Source: Coriaria nepalensis
Taxonomy: Eukaryota > Streptophyta > Magnoliopsida > Cucurbitales > Coriariaceae
NCBI GenBank assembly: GCA_027186245.1
Contig: CP114483.1
Coordinates: 18,558,220-18,622,219, forward strand
Length of the DNA: 64,000 nucleotides
Direction of reading: 5' to 3'
How positions within the stretch are numbered: position 1 is the first letter of the stretch; the number at the start of each line of letters is the position of its first letter. Under the pieces are notes generated by a model. That model was not told where the DNA came from. It ran no database searches and was given only the letters and a program-made list of their open reading frames with translations. The translations under genes and the position numbers were made by a program. Of the stretch, positions 41,001-54,290 are shown piece by piece.

Positions 41001-43930
41001 ATTTAATGATATGAAAAGACTGAATGATATGCTTTTTAAGGCTAAAATAATGCATGGTTGTGTGCAATAGATTAATTGCAAGTTTTGTAAGAAAATCATG
41101 TTTGAAGGGCGAAAATAGAATTCATTTGAATTAATTTAGAATGATTTAATCACTACAAGAGACTCAATGACATGATTTTAAGGCTAAACAAATGCATTGT
41201 TGCCTTCCATAGATCAACTGCAAGTTATGCACGAAACTCATGTTTATAGTGCAAATTTCGTTCGAAGTGTTTTAGAATTATTTAATAACTGAAAGAGACG
41301 CAATTATACGAGTTTAAGGCCTAAAAAATGCATAGTTGCCTTCAATAGATCATTTGTAGGTTATGCATGAAAGTCGTGTTTTAAATGCAAAAATATAATT
41401 GGTTCGACATGCTTTCAAATAATTTAATGATATGAAAAGACTGAATGATATGCTTTTTAAGGCTAAAATAATGCATTGTTGTATGCAATAGATTAATTGC
41501 AAGTTATGTAAGAAAATCATGTTTGAAGGGCGAAAATAGAATTCGTTAGAATTAATTTAGAATGATTTAATCACTACAAGAGACTCAATGACATGATTTT
41601 AAGGCTAAACAAATGCATTGTTGCCTTCGATAGATCAACTGCAAGGTATGCACGGAAGTCATGTTTAAAGTGCGAATTTCATTCGAAGTTATTTAGAATG
41701 ATTTAATGACTGAAAGAGACGCAATTATACGAGTTTAAGGCTAAAAAAATGCATAGTTTCCTTCAATAGATCATTTGCAGGTTATGCATGAAAGTCGTGT
41801 TTTAAATGCAAAATTATAATTGGTTCGACATGCTTTCAAATAATTTAATGATATGAAAAGACTGAATGATATGGTTTTTAAGGCCAAAATAATCAATTGT
41901 CGTCTGCAATAGATTAATTGCAAGTTATGTAAGAAAATAATGTTTGAAGGGCAAAAATAGATTTCGTTCGAATTAATTGAGAAGGATTTAATCACTACAA
42001 GAGACTGAACGACATGATTTTAAGGCTAAAGAAATGCATTGGTGCCTTCAATAGATCAACTGCAAGTTATGAACGAAAGTCATGTTTAAAGTGCGAATTT
42101 CGTCCGAAGTTATTTAGAATGATTTAATGACTGAAAGAGACGCAATTATACGACTTTAAGGCTAAAAAAATGCATAGTTGCCTTCAATAGATCATTTGCA
42201 GGTTATGCATGAAAGTCGCTTTTTAAATGCAAAAATATAATTGGTTCGACATGCTTTCAAATAATTTAATGATATGAAAAGACTGAATGATATGCTTTTT
42301 AAGGCTAAAATAATGCATTGTTGTCTGCAATAGATTAATTGCAAGTTATGTAAGAAAATGATGTTTGAAGGGCGAAAATAGAATTCGTTAGAATTAATTT
42401 AGAATGATTTAATCACTACAAGAGACTCAATGACATGATTTTAAGGCTAAACAAATGCATTGTTGCCTTCGATAGATCAACTGCAAGTTATGCACGAAAC
42501 TCATGTTTATCGTGCAAATTTCGTTCGAAGTGATTTAGAATGATTTAATAACTGAAAGAGACGCAATTATACGAGTTTAAGGCCAAAAAAATGCATAGTT
42601 GCCTTCAATAGATCATTTGCAGGTTATGCATGAAAGTCGTGTTTTAAATGCAAAAATATAATTTGTTCGACATGCTTTCAAATAATTTAATGATATGAAA
42701 ACACTGAATGATATGCTTTTTAAGGCTAAAATAATGCATTGTTGTCTGCAATTGATTAATTGCAAGTTATGTAAGAAAATCATGTTTGAAGGGCGAAAAT
42801 AGAATTAATTTGAATTAATTTAGAATGATTTAATCACTACAAGAGACTCAATGACATGATTTTAAGGCTAAACAAATGCATTGTTGCCTTCGATAGATCA
42901 ACTGCAAGTTATGCACGAAACTCATGTTTATCGTGCAAATTTCGTTCGAAGTGTTTTAGAATTATTTAATAACTGAAAGAGACGCAATTATACGAGTTTA
43001 AGGCCAAAAAAATGCATAGTTGCCTTCAATAGATCATTTGAAGGTTATGCATGAAAGTCGTGTTTTAAATGCAAAAATATAATTGGTTCGACATGCTTTC
43101 AAATAATTTAATGATATGAAAACACTGAATGATATGCTTTTTAAGGCTAAAATAATGCATTGTTGTCTGCAATTGATTAATTGCAAGTTATGTAAGAAAA
43201 TCATGTTTGAAGATCGAAAATAGAATTAATTTGAATTAATTTAGAATGATTTAATCACTACAAGAGACTCAATGACATGATTTTAAGGCTAAACAAATGC
43301 ATTGTTGCCTTCGATAGATCAACTGCAAGTTATGCACGGAACTCATGTTTAAAGTGCGAATTTCGTTCGAAGTGATTTAGAATTATTTAATGACTGAAAG
43401 AGACGCAATTATACGAGTTTAAGGCTAAAAAAAATGCATAGTTGCCTTCAATAGATCATTTGCAGGTTATGCATGAAAGTCGTGTTTTAAATGCAAAAAT
43501 ATAATTGGTTCGACATGCTTTCAAATAATTTAATGATATGAAAACACTAAATGATATGCTTTTTAAGGCTAAAATAATGCATTGTTGTCTGCAATAGATT
43601 AATTGCAAGTTATGTAAGAAAATCATGTTTGAAGGGCGAAAATTGAATTAATTTGAATTAATTTAGAATGATTTAATCACTACAAGCGACTCAATGACAT
43701 TATTTTAAGGCTAAACAAATGCATTGTTGCCTTCGATAGATCAACTGCAAGTTATGCACGGAACTCATGTTGAAAGTGCGAATTTCATTCGAAGTGATTT
43801 AGAATGATTTAATGACTGAAAGAGATGCAATTATACGACTTTACGGCTAAAAAAACTGCATAGTTGCCTTCAATAGATCAATTGCAGGTTATGTGTGAAA
43901 GTCGTGTTTTAAATGCAAAATTATAATTGG
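38030..43930 (-). repeat. About 2,948-bp tandem duplication (7 trimers)
   Basis: About 38,030-40,980 matches 40,980-43,930 at an offset of 2,947-2,949 bp. Both halves begin with the rare GCATGGTTGTGTGCAATAG and GTTTTGTAAG, pass through GCAAGGTATGCACGG and the GAATTAATTTGAATTAATTT units, and end with the CAAGCGACTC marker. Differences include AGTTAAGGCGAAA against AGTTTAAGGCCAAA at about 39,630/42,577. Confidence 0.87.
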
Positions 43931-46900
43931 TTCGACATGCTTTCAAATAATTTAATGATGTGAAAAGACTGAATGATATGGTTTTTAAGGCTAAAATAAT
44001 CAATTGTTGTCTGCAATAGATTAATTGCAAGTTATGTAAGAAAATCATGTTTGAAAGGCAAAAATAGAATTCGTTCGAATTAATTTAGAAGGATTTAATC
44101 ACTACGAGAGACTCAACGACATGATTTTAAGGCTAAAGAAATGCATTGTTGCCTTCAATAGATCAACTGCAAGTTATGCACGAATGTCACGTTTAAAGTG
44201 CGAATTTCGTCCGAAGTTATTTAGAATGATTTAATGACTGAAAGAGACGCAATTATACGACTTTAAGGCTAAAAAAATGCATAGTTGCCTTCAATAGATC
44301 ATTTGCAGGTTATGCATGAAAGTCATGTTTTAAATGCAAAAATATAATTGGTTGGACATGCTTCCAAATAATTTAATGATATGAAAAGACTGAATGATAT
44401 GCTTTTTAAGGCTACAATAATGCATTGTTGGCTGCAATAGATTAATTGCAAGTTATGTAAGAAAATCATGTTTGAAGGGAAAAAATAGAATTCGTTAGAA
44501 TTAATTTAGAATGATTTAATCACTACAAGAGACTAAATGACATGATTTTAAGGCTAAACAAATGCATTGTTGCCTTCGATAGATCAACTGCAAGTTATGC
44601 ACGGAACTCATGTTTAAAGTGCGAATTTCGTTCGAAGTGATTTAGAATGATTTAATGACTGAAAGAGATGCAATTATACGACTTTACGGCTAAAAAAACT
44701 GCATAGTTGCCTTCAATAGATCAATTGCAGGTTATGTGTGAAAGTCGTGTTTTAAATGCAAAAATATAATTGGTTCGACATGCTTTCAAATAATTTAATG
44801 ATATGAAAAGACTGAATGATATGCTTTTGAAGGCTAAAATAATGCATTGTTGGCTGCAATAGATTAATTGCAAGTTATGTAAGAAAATCATGTTTGAAGG
44901 GCGAAAATAGAATTCGTTCGAATTAATTTAGAATGATTTAATCACTACAAGAGACTCAACGACATGATTTTAAGGCTAAAGAAATGCATTGTTGCCTTCA
45001 ATAGATCAACTCAACTTATGCACGAAAGTCATGTTTAAAGTGCGAATTTCGTCCGAAGTTATTTAGAATGATTTAATGACTGAAAGAGACACAATTATAC
45101 GACTTTAAGGCTAAAAAAATGCATAGTTTGCTTCAATAGATCATTTGCAGGTTATGCATGAAAGTCGTGTTTTAAATGCAAAATTATAATTGGTTCGACA
45201 TGCTTTCAAATAATTTAATGATATGAAAAGACTGAATGATATGGTTTTTAAGGCCAAAATAATCAATTGTCGTCTGCAATAGATTAATTGCAAGTTATGT
45301 AAGAAAATAATGTTTGAAGGGCAAAAATAGATTTCGTTCGAATTAATTGAGAAGGATTTAATCACTACAAGAGACTGAACGACATGATTTTAAGGCTAAA
45401 GAAATGCATTGGTGCCTTCAATAGATCAACTGCAAGTTATGAACGAAAGTCATGTTTAAAGTGCGAATTTCGTCCGAAGTTATTTAGAATGATTTAATGA
45501 CTGAAAGAGACGCAATTATACGACTTTAAGGCCTAAAAAATGCATAGTTGCCTTCAATAGATCATTTGTAGGTTATGCATGAAAGTCGTGTTTTAAATGC
45601 AAAAATATAATTGGTTCGACATGCTTTCAAATAATTTAATGATATGAAAAGACTGAATGATATGCTTTTTAAGGCTAAAATAATGCATTGTTGTATGCAA
45701 TAGATTAATTGCAAGTTATGTAAGAAAATCATGTTTGAAGGGCGAAAATAGAATTCGTTAGAATTAATTTAGAATGATTTAATCACTACAAGAGACTCAA
45801 TGACATGATTTTAAGGCTAAACAAATGCATTGTTGCCTTCGATAGATCAACTGCAAGGTATGCACGGAAGTCATGTTTAAAGTGCGAATTTCATTCGAAG
45901 TTATTTAGAATGATTTAATGACTGAAAGAGACGCAATTATACGAGTTTAAGGCTAAAAAAATGCATAGTTTCCTTCAATAGATCATTTGCAGGTTATGCA
46001 TGAAAGTCGTGTTTTAAATGCAAAATTATAATTGGTTCGACATGCTTTCAAATAATTTAATGATATGAAAAGACTGAATGATATGGTTTTTAAGGCCAAA
46101 ATAATCAATTGTCGTCTGCAATAGATTAATTGCAAGTTATGTAAGAAAATAATGTTTGAAGGGCAAAAATAGATTTCGTTCGAATTAATTGAGAAGGATT
46201 TAATCACTACAAGAGACTGAACGACATGATTTTGAGGCTAAAGAAATGCATTGGTGCCTTCAATAGATCAACTGCAAGTTATGAACGAAAGTCATGTTTA
46301 AAGTGCGAATTTCGTCCGAAGTTATTTAGAATGATTTAATGACTGAAAGAGACGCAATTATACGACTTTAAGGCTAAAAAAATGCATAGTTGCCTTCAAT
46401 AGATCATTTGCAGGTTATGCATGAAAGTCGCTTTTTAAATGCAAAAATATAATTGGTTCGACATGCTTTCAAATAATTTAATGATATGAAAAGACTGAAT
46501 GATATGCTTTTTAAGGCTAAAATAATGCATTGTTGTCTGCAATAGATTAATTGCAAGTTATGTAAGAAAATGATGTTTGAAGGGCGAAAATAGAATTCGT
46601 TAGAATTAATTTAGAATGATTTAATCACTACAAGAGACTCAATGACATGATTTTAAGGCTAAACAAATGCATTGTTGCCTTCGATAGATCAACTGCAAGT
46701 TATGCACGAAACTCATGTTTATCGTGCAAATTTCGTTCGAAGTGATTTAGAATGATTTAATAACTGAAAGAGACGCAATTATACGAGTTTAAGGCCAAAA
46801 AAATGCATAGTTGCCTTCAATAGATCATTTGCAGGTTATGCATGAAAGTCGTGTTTTAAATGCAAAAATATAATTGGTTCGACATGCTTTCAAATAATTT

Positions 46901-48090
46901 AATGATATGAAAACACTGAATGATATGCTTTTTAAGGCTAAAATAATGCATTGTTGTCTGCAATTGATTAATTGCAAGTTATGTAAGAAAATCATGTTTG
47001 AAGGGCGAAAATAGAATTAATTTGAATTAATTTAGAATGATTTAATCACTACAAGAGACTCAATGACATGATTTTAAGGCTAAACAAATGCATTGTTGCC
47101 TTCGATAGATCAACTGCAAGTTATGCACGAAACTCATGTTTATCGTGCAAATTTCGTTCGAAGTGTTTTAGCATTATTTAATAACTGAAAGAGACGCAAT
47201 TATACGAGTTTAAGGCCAAAAAAATGCATAGTTGCCTTCAATAGATCATTTGAAGGTTATGCATGAAAGTCGTGTTTTAAATGCAAAAATATAATTGGTT
47301 CGACATGCTTTCAAATAATTTAATGATATGAAAACACTGAATGATATGCTTTTTAAGGCTAAAATAATGCATTGTTGTCTGCAATTGATTAATTGCAAGT
47401 TATGTAAGAAAATCATGTTTGAAGGGCGAAAATAGAATTAATTTGAATTAATTTAGAATGATTTAATCACTACAAGAGACTCAATGACATGATTTTAAGG
47501 CTAAACAAATGCATTGTTGCCTTCGATAGATCAACTGCAAGTTATGCACGGAACTCATGTTTAAAGTGCGAATTTCGTTCGAAGTGATTTAGAATTATTT
47601 AATGACTGAAAGAGACGCAATTATACGAGTTTAAGGCTAAAAAAATGCATAGTTGCCTTCAATAGATCATTTGCAGGTTATGCATGAAAGTCGTGTTTTA
47701 AATGCAAAAATATAATTGGTTCGACATGCTTTCAAATAATTTAATGATATGAAAACACTAAATGATATGCTTTTTAAGGCTAAAATAATGCATTGTTGTC
47801 TGCAATAGATTAATTGCAAGTTATGTAAGAAAATCATGTTTGAAGGGCGAAAATTGAATTAATTTGAATTAATTTAGAATGATTTAATCACTACAAGCGA
47901 CTCAATGACATTATTTTAAGGCTAAACAAATGCATTGTTGCCTTCGATAGATCAACTGCAAGTTATGCACGGAACTCATGTTGAAAGTGCGAATTTCATT
48001 CGAAGTGATTTAGAATGATTTAATGACTGAAAGAGATGCAATTATACGACTTTACGGCTAAAAAAACTGCATAGTTGCCTTCAATAGATC
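41640..48090 (-). repeat. Dispersed copy pair at about 4,212-bp offset (10 trimers)
   Basis: About 41,640-43,880 recurs at 45,850-48,090. The pair at 36,526-37,970 and 43,686-45,130, at offset 7,160 bp, interleaves with it. So 43.7-48.1 kb is a patchwork assembled from the 36.5-kb and 41.6-kb sections. The joint is near 45,230, where ATATGGTTTTTAAGGCC replaces the ATATGCTTTTTAAGGC of the 38.0-kb copy. Confidence 0.83.
46740..47160 (-). repeat. Reference block-B trimer (421 bp)
   Basis: This is a typical full unit of the inverted block. Monomer c occupies 46,740-46,881 (142 bp), monomer b 46,882-47,024 (143 bp) and monomer a 47,025-47,160 (136 bp), all on the minus strand. The sum is 421, matching the spacing seen between successive units in this block. 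In this local variant the EcoRI-like start of b is replaced by GAATTAATTTGAATTAATTT, a TTAATT-rich stretch shared with units near 34, 36, 40, 43 and 47 kb. Confidence 0.9.
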
Positions 48091-48095
48091 AATTG

Positions 48096-48937
48096 CAGGT
48101 TATGTGTGAAAGTCGTGTTTTAAATGCAAAAATATAATTTGTTCGACATGCTTTCAAATAATTTAATGATATGAGAAGACTGAATGATATGCTTTTTAAG
48201 GCTAAACTAATGTATTGTTGTCTGCAATAGATTAATTGCAAGTTATGTAAGAAAATCATGTTTGAAGGGAAAAAATAGAATTCGTTAGAATTAATTTAGA
48301 ATGATTTAATCACTACAAGAGACTCAATGACATGATTTTAAGGCTAAACAAATGCATTGTTGCCTTCGATAGATCAACTGCAAGTTATGCACGGAACTCA
48401 GGCTTAAAGTGCGAATTTCGATCGAAGTGATTTAAAATTATTTAATGACTGAAAGAGACGCAATTATACGAGTTTAAGGCTAAAAAAATGCATAGTTTCC
48501 TTCAATAGATCATTTGCAGGTTATGTGTGAAAGTCGTGTTTTAAATGCAAAAATATAATTTGTTCGACATGCTTTCAAATAATTTAATGATATGAGAAGA
48601 CTGAATGATATGCTTTTTAAGGCTAAACTAATGTATTGTTGTCTGCAATAGATTAATTGCAAGTTATGTAAGAAAATCATGTTTGAAGGGAAAAAATAGA
48701 ATTCGTTAGAATTAATTTAGAATGATTTAATCACTACAAGAGACTCAATGACATGATTTTAAGGCTAAACAAATGCATTGTTGCCTTCGATAGATCAACT
48801 GCAAGTTATGCACGGAACTCAGGCTTAAAGTGCGAATTTCGATCGAAGTGATTTAAAATTATTTAATGACTGAAAGAGACGCAATTATACGAGTTTAAGG
48901 CTAAAAAAATGCATAGTTTCCTTCAATAGATCATTTG
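48096..48937 (-). repeat. Single-trimer perfect-looking tandem duplication (421 bp)
   Basis: Two consecutive trimers, about 48,096-48,516 and 48,517-48,937, share the same private variants: AATTTGTTCGACATG, GGCTAAACTAATGTATTG, GGGAAAAAATAG, GGAACTCAGGCTTAAAG, TTCGATCGAAG and TTAAAATTATT. I saw no difference between them in the stretches I compared. Adjacent trimers elsewhere in the block are rarely this alike. Confidence 0.88.
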
Positions 48938-51289
48938 CAGGTTATGCATGAAAGTCGTGTTTTAAATGCAAAAATATAATTGGTTCGACATGCTTTCAAA
49001 TAATTTAATGATATGAAAACACTGAATGATATGCTTTTTAAGGCTAAAATAATGCATTGTTGTCTGCAATAGATTAATTGCAAGTTATGTAAGAAAATCA
49101 TGTTTGAAGGGCGAAAATTGAATTAATTTGAATTAATTTAGAATGATTTAATCACTACAAGCGACTCAATGACATTATTTTAAGGCTAAACAAATGCATT
49201 GTTGCCTTCGATAGATCAACTGCAAGTTATGCACGGAACTCATGTTGAAAGTGCGAATTTCATTCGAAGTGATTTAGAATGATTTAATGACTGAAAGAGA
49301 TGCAATTATACGACTTTACGGCTAAAAAAACTGCATAGTTGCCTTCAATAGATCAATTGCAGGTTATGTGTGAAAGTCGTGTTTTAAATGCAAAAATATA
49401 ATTTGTTCGACATGCTTTCAAATAATTTAATGATATGAGAAGACTGAATGATATGGTTTTTAAGGCCAAAATAATCAATTGTCGTCTGCAATAGATTAAT
49501 TGCAAGTTATGTAAGAAAATAATGTTTGAAGGGCAAAAATAGATTTCGTTCGAATTAATTGAGAAGGATTTAATCACTACAAGAGACTCAATGACATGAT
49601 TTTAAGGCTAAAGAAATGCATTATTGCCTTCAATAGATCAACTGCAAGTTATGCACGAATGTCACGTTTAAAGTGCGAATTTCGTCCAAAGTTATTTAGA
49701 ATGATTTAATGACTGAAAGAGACGGAATTATACGACTTTAAGGCTAAAAAAATGCATAGTTGCCTTCAATAGATCATTTGCAGGTTATGCATGAAAGTCA
49801 TGTTTTAAATGCAAAAATATAATTGGTTGGACATGCTTCCAAATAATTTAGTGATATGAAAAGACTGAATAATATGCTTTTTAAGGCTAAAATAATGCAT
49901 TGTTGGCTGCAATAGATTAATTGCAAGTTATGTAAGAAAATCATGTTTGAAGGGCGAAAATAGAATTCGTTCAAATTAATTTAGAAGGATTTAATCACTA
50001 CAAGAGACTCAACGACATGATTTTAAGGCTAAAGACATGCATTGTTGCCTTCAATAGATCAACTGCAAGTTATGCACGAAAGTCATGTTTAAAGTGCGAA
50101 TTTCGTCCGAAGTTATTTAGAATGATTTAATGACTGAAAGAGACGCAATTATACGACTTTAAGGCTAAAAAAATGCATAGTTGCCTTCAATAGATCATTT
50201 GCAGGTTATGCATGAATGTCGTGTTTTAAATGCAAAATTATAATTGGTTCGACATGCTTTCAAATAATTTAATGATATGAAAAGACTGAATGATATGCTT
50301 TTTAAGGCTAAAATAATGCATTGTTGGCTGCAATAGATTAATTGCAAGTTATGTAAGAAAATCATGTTTGAAGGGCGAAAATAGAATTCGTTCAAATTAA
50401 TTTAGAAGGATTTAATCACTACAAGAGACTCAACGACATGATTTTAAGGCTAAAGAAATGCATTGTTGCCTTCAATAGATCAACTGCAAGTTATGCACGA
50501 AAGTCACGTTTAAATTGCGAATTTCGTCCGAAATTATATAGAGTGATTTAATGACTGAAAGAGACGCAATTATACGAGTTTAAGGCCTAAAAAATGCATA
50601 GTTTCCTTCAATAGATCATTTGCATGTTATGCATGAAAGTCGTGTTTTAAATGCAAAATTATAATTGGTTCTACATGCTTTCAAATAATTTAATGATATG
50701 AGAAGACTGAATGATATGCTTTTTAAGGCTAAAATAATGCATTGTTGTCTGCAATAGATTAATTGCAAGTTATGTAAGAAAATCATGTTTGAAGGGCGAA
50801 AATAGAATTCGTCAGAATTAATTTAGAATGATTTACTCACTACAAGAGACTCAATGACATGATTTTAAGGCTAAACAAATGCATTGTTGCCTTCGATAGA
50901 TCAACTGCAAGTTATGCACGAAACTCATGTTTATAGTGCAAATTTCGTTCGAAGTGTTTTAGAATTATTTAATAACTGAAAGAGACGCAATTATACGAGT
51001 TTAAGGCCTAAAACAATGTGTAGTTGCCTTCAATAGATCATTTGCAGGTTATGCATGAAAGTCGTGTTTTAAATGCAAAAACATAATTGGTTCGACATGC
51101 TTTCAAATAAATTAATGATATGAAAAGACTGAATGATATGCTTTTTAAGGCTAAAATAATGCATTGTTGTCTGCAATAGATTAATTGCAAGTTATGTAAG
51201 AAAATCATGTTTGAAGGGCGATAATAGAATTCGTTAGAATTAATTTAGAAGGAGTTAATCACTACAAGAGACTCAATGACATGATTTGA

Positions 51290-54200
51290 AGGCTAAACAA
51301 ATGCATTGTTGCCTTCGATAGATCAACTGCAAGTTATGCACGAAAGTCATGTTTAAAGTGCGAATTTCATTCGAAGTGATTTAGAATGATTTAATGACTG
51401 AAGGAGATGCAATTATACGACTTTACGGCTAAAAAAACTGCATAGTTGCCTTCAATAGATCAGTTGCAGGTTATGTGTGAAAGTCGCGTTTTAAATGCAA
51501 AAATAGAATTGGTTCAACGTGCTTTCGAATAATTTAATGATATTAAAAGACTGAATGAGATGCTTTTTAAGGCTAAAATAATGCATTGTTGTCTGCAATA
51601 GATTAATTGCAAGTTATGTAAGAAAATCATGTTTGAAGGGCGAAAATAGAATTCGTTAGAATTAATTTAGAATGATTTAATCACTACAAGAGACTCAATG
51701 ACATGATTTTAAGGCTAAACAAATGCATTGTTGCCTTCGATAGATCAACTGCAAGTTATGCCCGAAAGTCATGTTTAAAGTGCGAATTTCATTCGAAGTG
51801 ATTTAGAATGATTTAATGACTGAAAGAGACGCAATTATACGAGTTTAAGGCTAAAAAAATGCATAGTTGCCTTCAATAGATCATTTGCAGGTTATGCATG
51901 AAAGTCGTGTTTTAAATGCAAAATTATAATTGGTTCGACATGCTTTCCAATAATTTAATGATATGAAAAGACTGAATGATATGGTTTTTAAGGCTAAAAT
52001 AATCAATTGTTGTCTATAATAGATTAATTGCAAGTTATGTAAGAAAATCGTGTTTGAAAGGCAAAAATAGAATTCGTTCGAATTAATTTAGAAGGATTTA
52101 ATCACTACGAGAGACTCAACGACATGATTTTAAGGCTAAAGAAATGCATTGTTGCCTTCAATAGATCAACAGCAAGTTATGCACGAAAGTCACGTTTAAA
52201 GTGCGAATTTCGTCCGAAGTTATTTTGAATGATTTAATGACTGAAAGAGACGCAATTATACGACTTTAAGGCTAAAAAAATGCATAGTTGCCTTCAATAG
52301 ATCATTTGCAGGTTATGCATGAAACTCGTGTTTTAAATGCAAAAATAGAATTTGTTCCACGTGGTTTCAAATAATTTAATGATATTAAAAGACTGTATGA
52401 TATGCTTTTTAAGGCTAAAATAATGCATTGTTGTCTGCAATAGATTAATTGCAAGTTATGTAAGAAAATCATGTTTGAAGGATGAAAATAGAATTCGTTA
52501 GAATTAATTTAGAATGATTTAATCACTACAAGAGACTCAATGACATGATTTTAAGGCTAAACAAATGCATTGTTGCCTTCGATAGATCAACTGCAAGTTA
52601 TGCACGAAAGTCATGTTTAAAGTGCGAATTTCATTCGAAGTGATTTAGAATGATTTAATGACTGAAGGAGATGCAATTATACGACTTTACGGCTAAAAAA
52701 ACTGCATAGTTGCCTTCAATAGATCAGTTGCAGGTTATGTGTGAAAGTCGCGTTTTAAATGCAAAAATAGAATTGGTTCAACGTGCTTTCGAATAATTTA
52801 ATGATATTAAAAGACTGAATGAGATGCTTTTTAAGGCTAAAATAATGCATTGTTGTCTGCAATAGATTAATTGCAAGTTATGTAAGAAAATCATGTTTGA
52901 AGGGCGAAAATAGAATTCGTTAGAATTAATTTAGAATGATTTAATCACTACAAGAGACTCAATGACATGATTTTAAGGCTAAACAAATGCATTGTTGCCT
53001 TCGATAGATCAACTGCAAGTTATGCCCGAAAGTCATGTTTAAAGTGCGAATTTCATTCGAAGTGATTTAGAATGATTTAATGACTGAAAGAGACGCAATT
53101 ATACGAGTTTAAGGCTAAAAAAATGCATAGTTGCCTTCAATAGATCATTTGCAGGTTATGCATGAAAGTCGTGTTTTAAATGCAAAATTATAATTGGTTC
53201 GACATGCTTTCAAATAATTTAATGATATGAAAAGACTGAATGATATGGTTTTTAAGGCTAAAATAATCAATTGTTGTCTATAATAGATTAATTGCAAGTT
53301 ATGTAAGAAAATCGTGTTTGAAAGGCAAAAATAGAATTCGTTCGAATTAATTTAGAAGGATTTAATCACTACGAGAGACTCAACGACATGATTTTAAGGC
53401 TAAAGAAATGCATTGTTGCCTTCAATAGATCAACAGCAAGTTATGCACGAAAGTCACGTTTAAAGTGCGAATTTCGTCCGAAGTTATTTAGAATGATTTA
53501 ATGACTGAAAGAGACGCAATTATACGACTTTAAGGCTAAAAAAATGCATAGTTGCCTTCAATAGATCATTTGCAGGTTATGCATGAAACTCGTGTTTTAA
53601 ATGCAAAAATAGAATTTGTTCCACGTGGTTTCAAATAATTTAATGATATTAAAAGACTGTATGATATGCTTTTTAAGGCTAAAATAATGCATTGTTGTCT
53701 GCAATAGATTAATTGCAAGTTATGTAAGAAAATCATGTTTGAAGGATGAAAATAGAATTCGTTAGAATTAATTTAGAATGATTTAATCACTACAAGAGAC
53801 TCAATGACATGATTTTAAGGCTAAACAAATGCATTGTTGCCTTCGATAGATCAACTGCAAGTTATGCACGAAAGTCATGTTTAAAGTGCGAATTTCATTC
53901 GAAGTGATTTAGAATCATTTAATGACTGAAGGAGATGCAATTATACGACTTTACGGCTAAAAAAACTGCATAGTAGCCTTCAATAGATCAGTTGCAGGTT
54001 ATGTGTGAAAGTCGCGTTTTAAATGCAAAAATAGAATTGGTTCAACGTGCTTTCAAATAATTTAATGATATTAAAAGACTGAATGAGATGCTTTTTAAGG
54101 CTAAAATAATGCATTGTTGTCTGCAATAGATTAATTGCAAGTTATGTAAGAAAATCATGTTTGAAGAGCGAAAATAGAATTCGTTAGAATTAATTTAGAA

Positions 54201-54290
54201 TGATTTAATCACTACAAGAGACTCAATGACATGATTTTAAGGCTAAACAAATGCATTGTTGCCTTCGATAGATCAACTGCAAGTTATGCA
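51290..54290 (-). repeat. 1,264-bp tandem duplication (3 trimers), about 2.4 copies
   Basis: The marker CAGTTGCAGGTTATGTGTG occurs at 51,461, 52,725 and 53,989, a spacing of 1,264 bp each time. The first two copies also share TATGCCCGAAAG, GTCTATAATAG, ATCAACAGCAAG, TTCCACGTGGTTTC and GAAGGATGAAAATAG. Visible differences are CTTTCCAATA/CTTTCAAATA and TATTTTGAAT/TATTTAGAAT. The third copy ends near 54,290. Confidence 0.88.

Larger units (their letters stand above)
33700..49500 (-). repeat. Block B zone 5: nested segmental duplications
   Basis: The marker CAAGCGACTCAATGACATTA occurs with its GCGAC at 34,841, 36,526, 40,737, 43,686, 47,897 and 49,161. The spacings are 1,685, 4,211, 2,949, 4,211 and 1,264 bp, all close to multiples of 421. 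The recurring value 4,211 shows that long composite segments, not single trimers, were copied. Repeated blocks share AAAACACTGAATG, GAATTAATTTGAATTAATTT, GAATGTCACG and GGTTGGACATGCTTCC. The individual duplications are listed separately. No gene is present. Confidence 0.88.
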
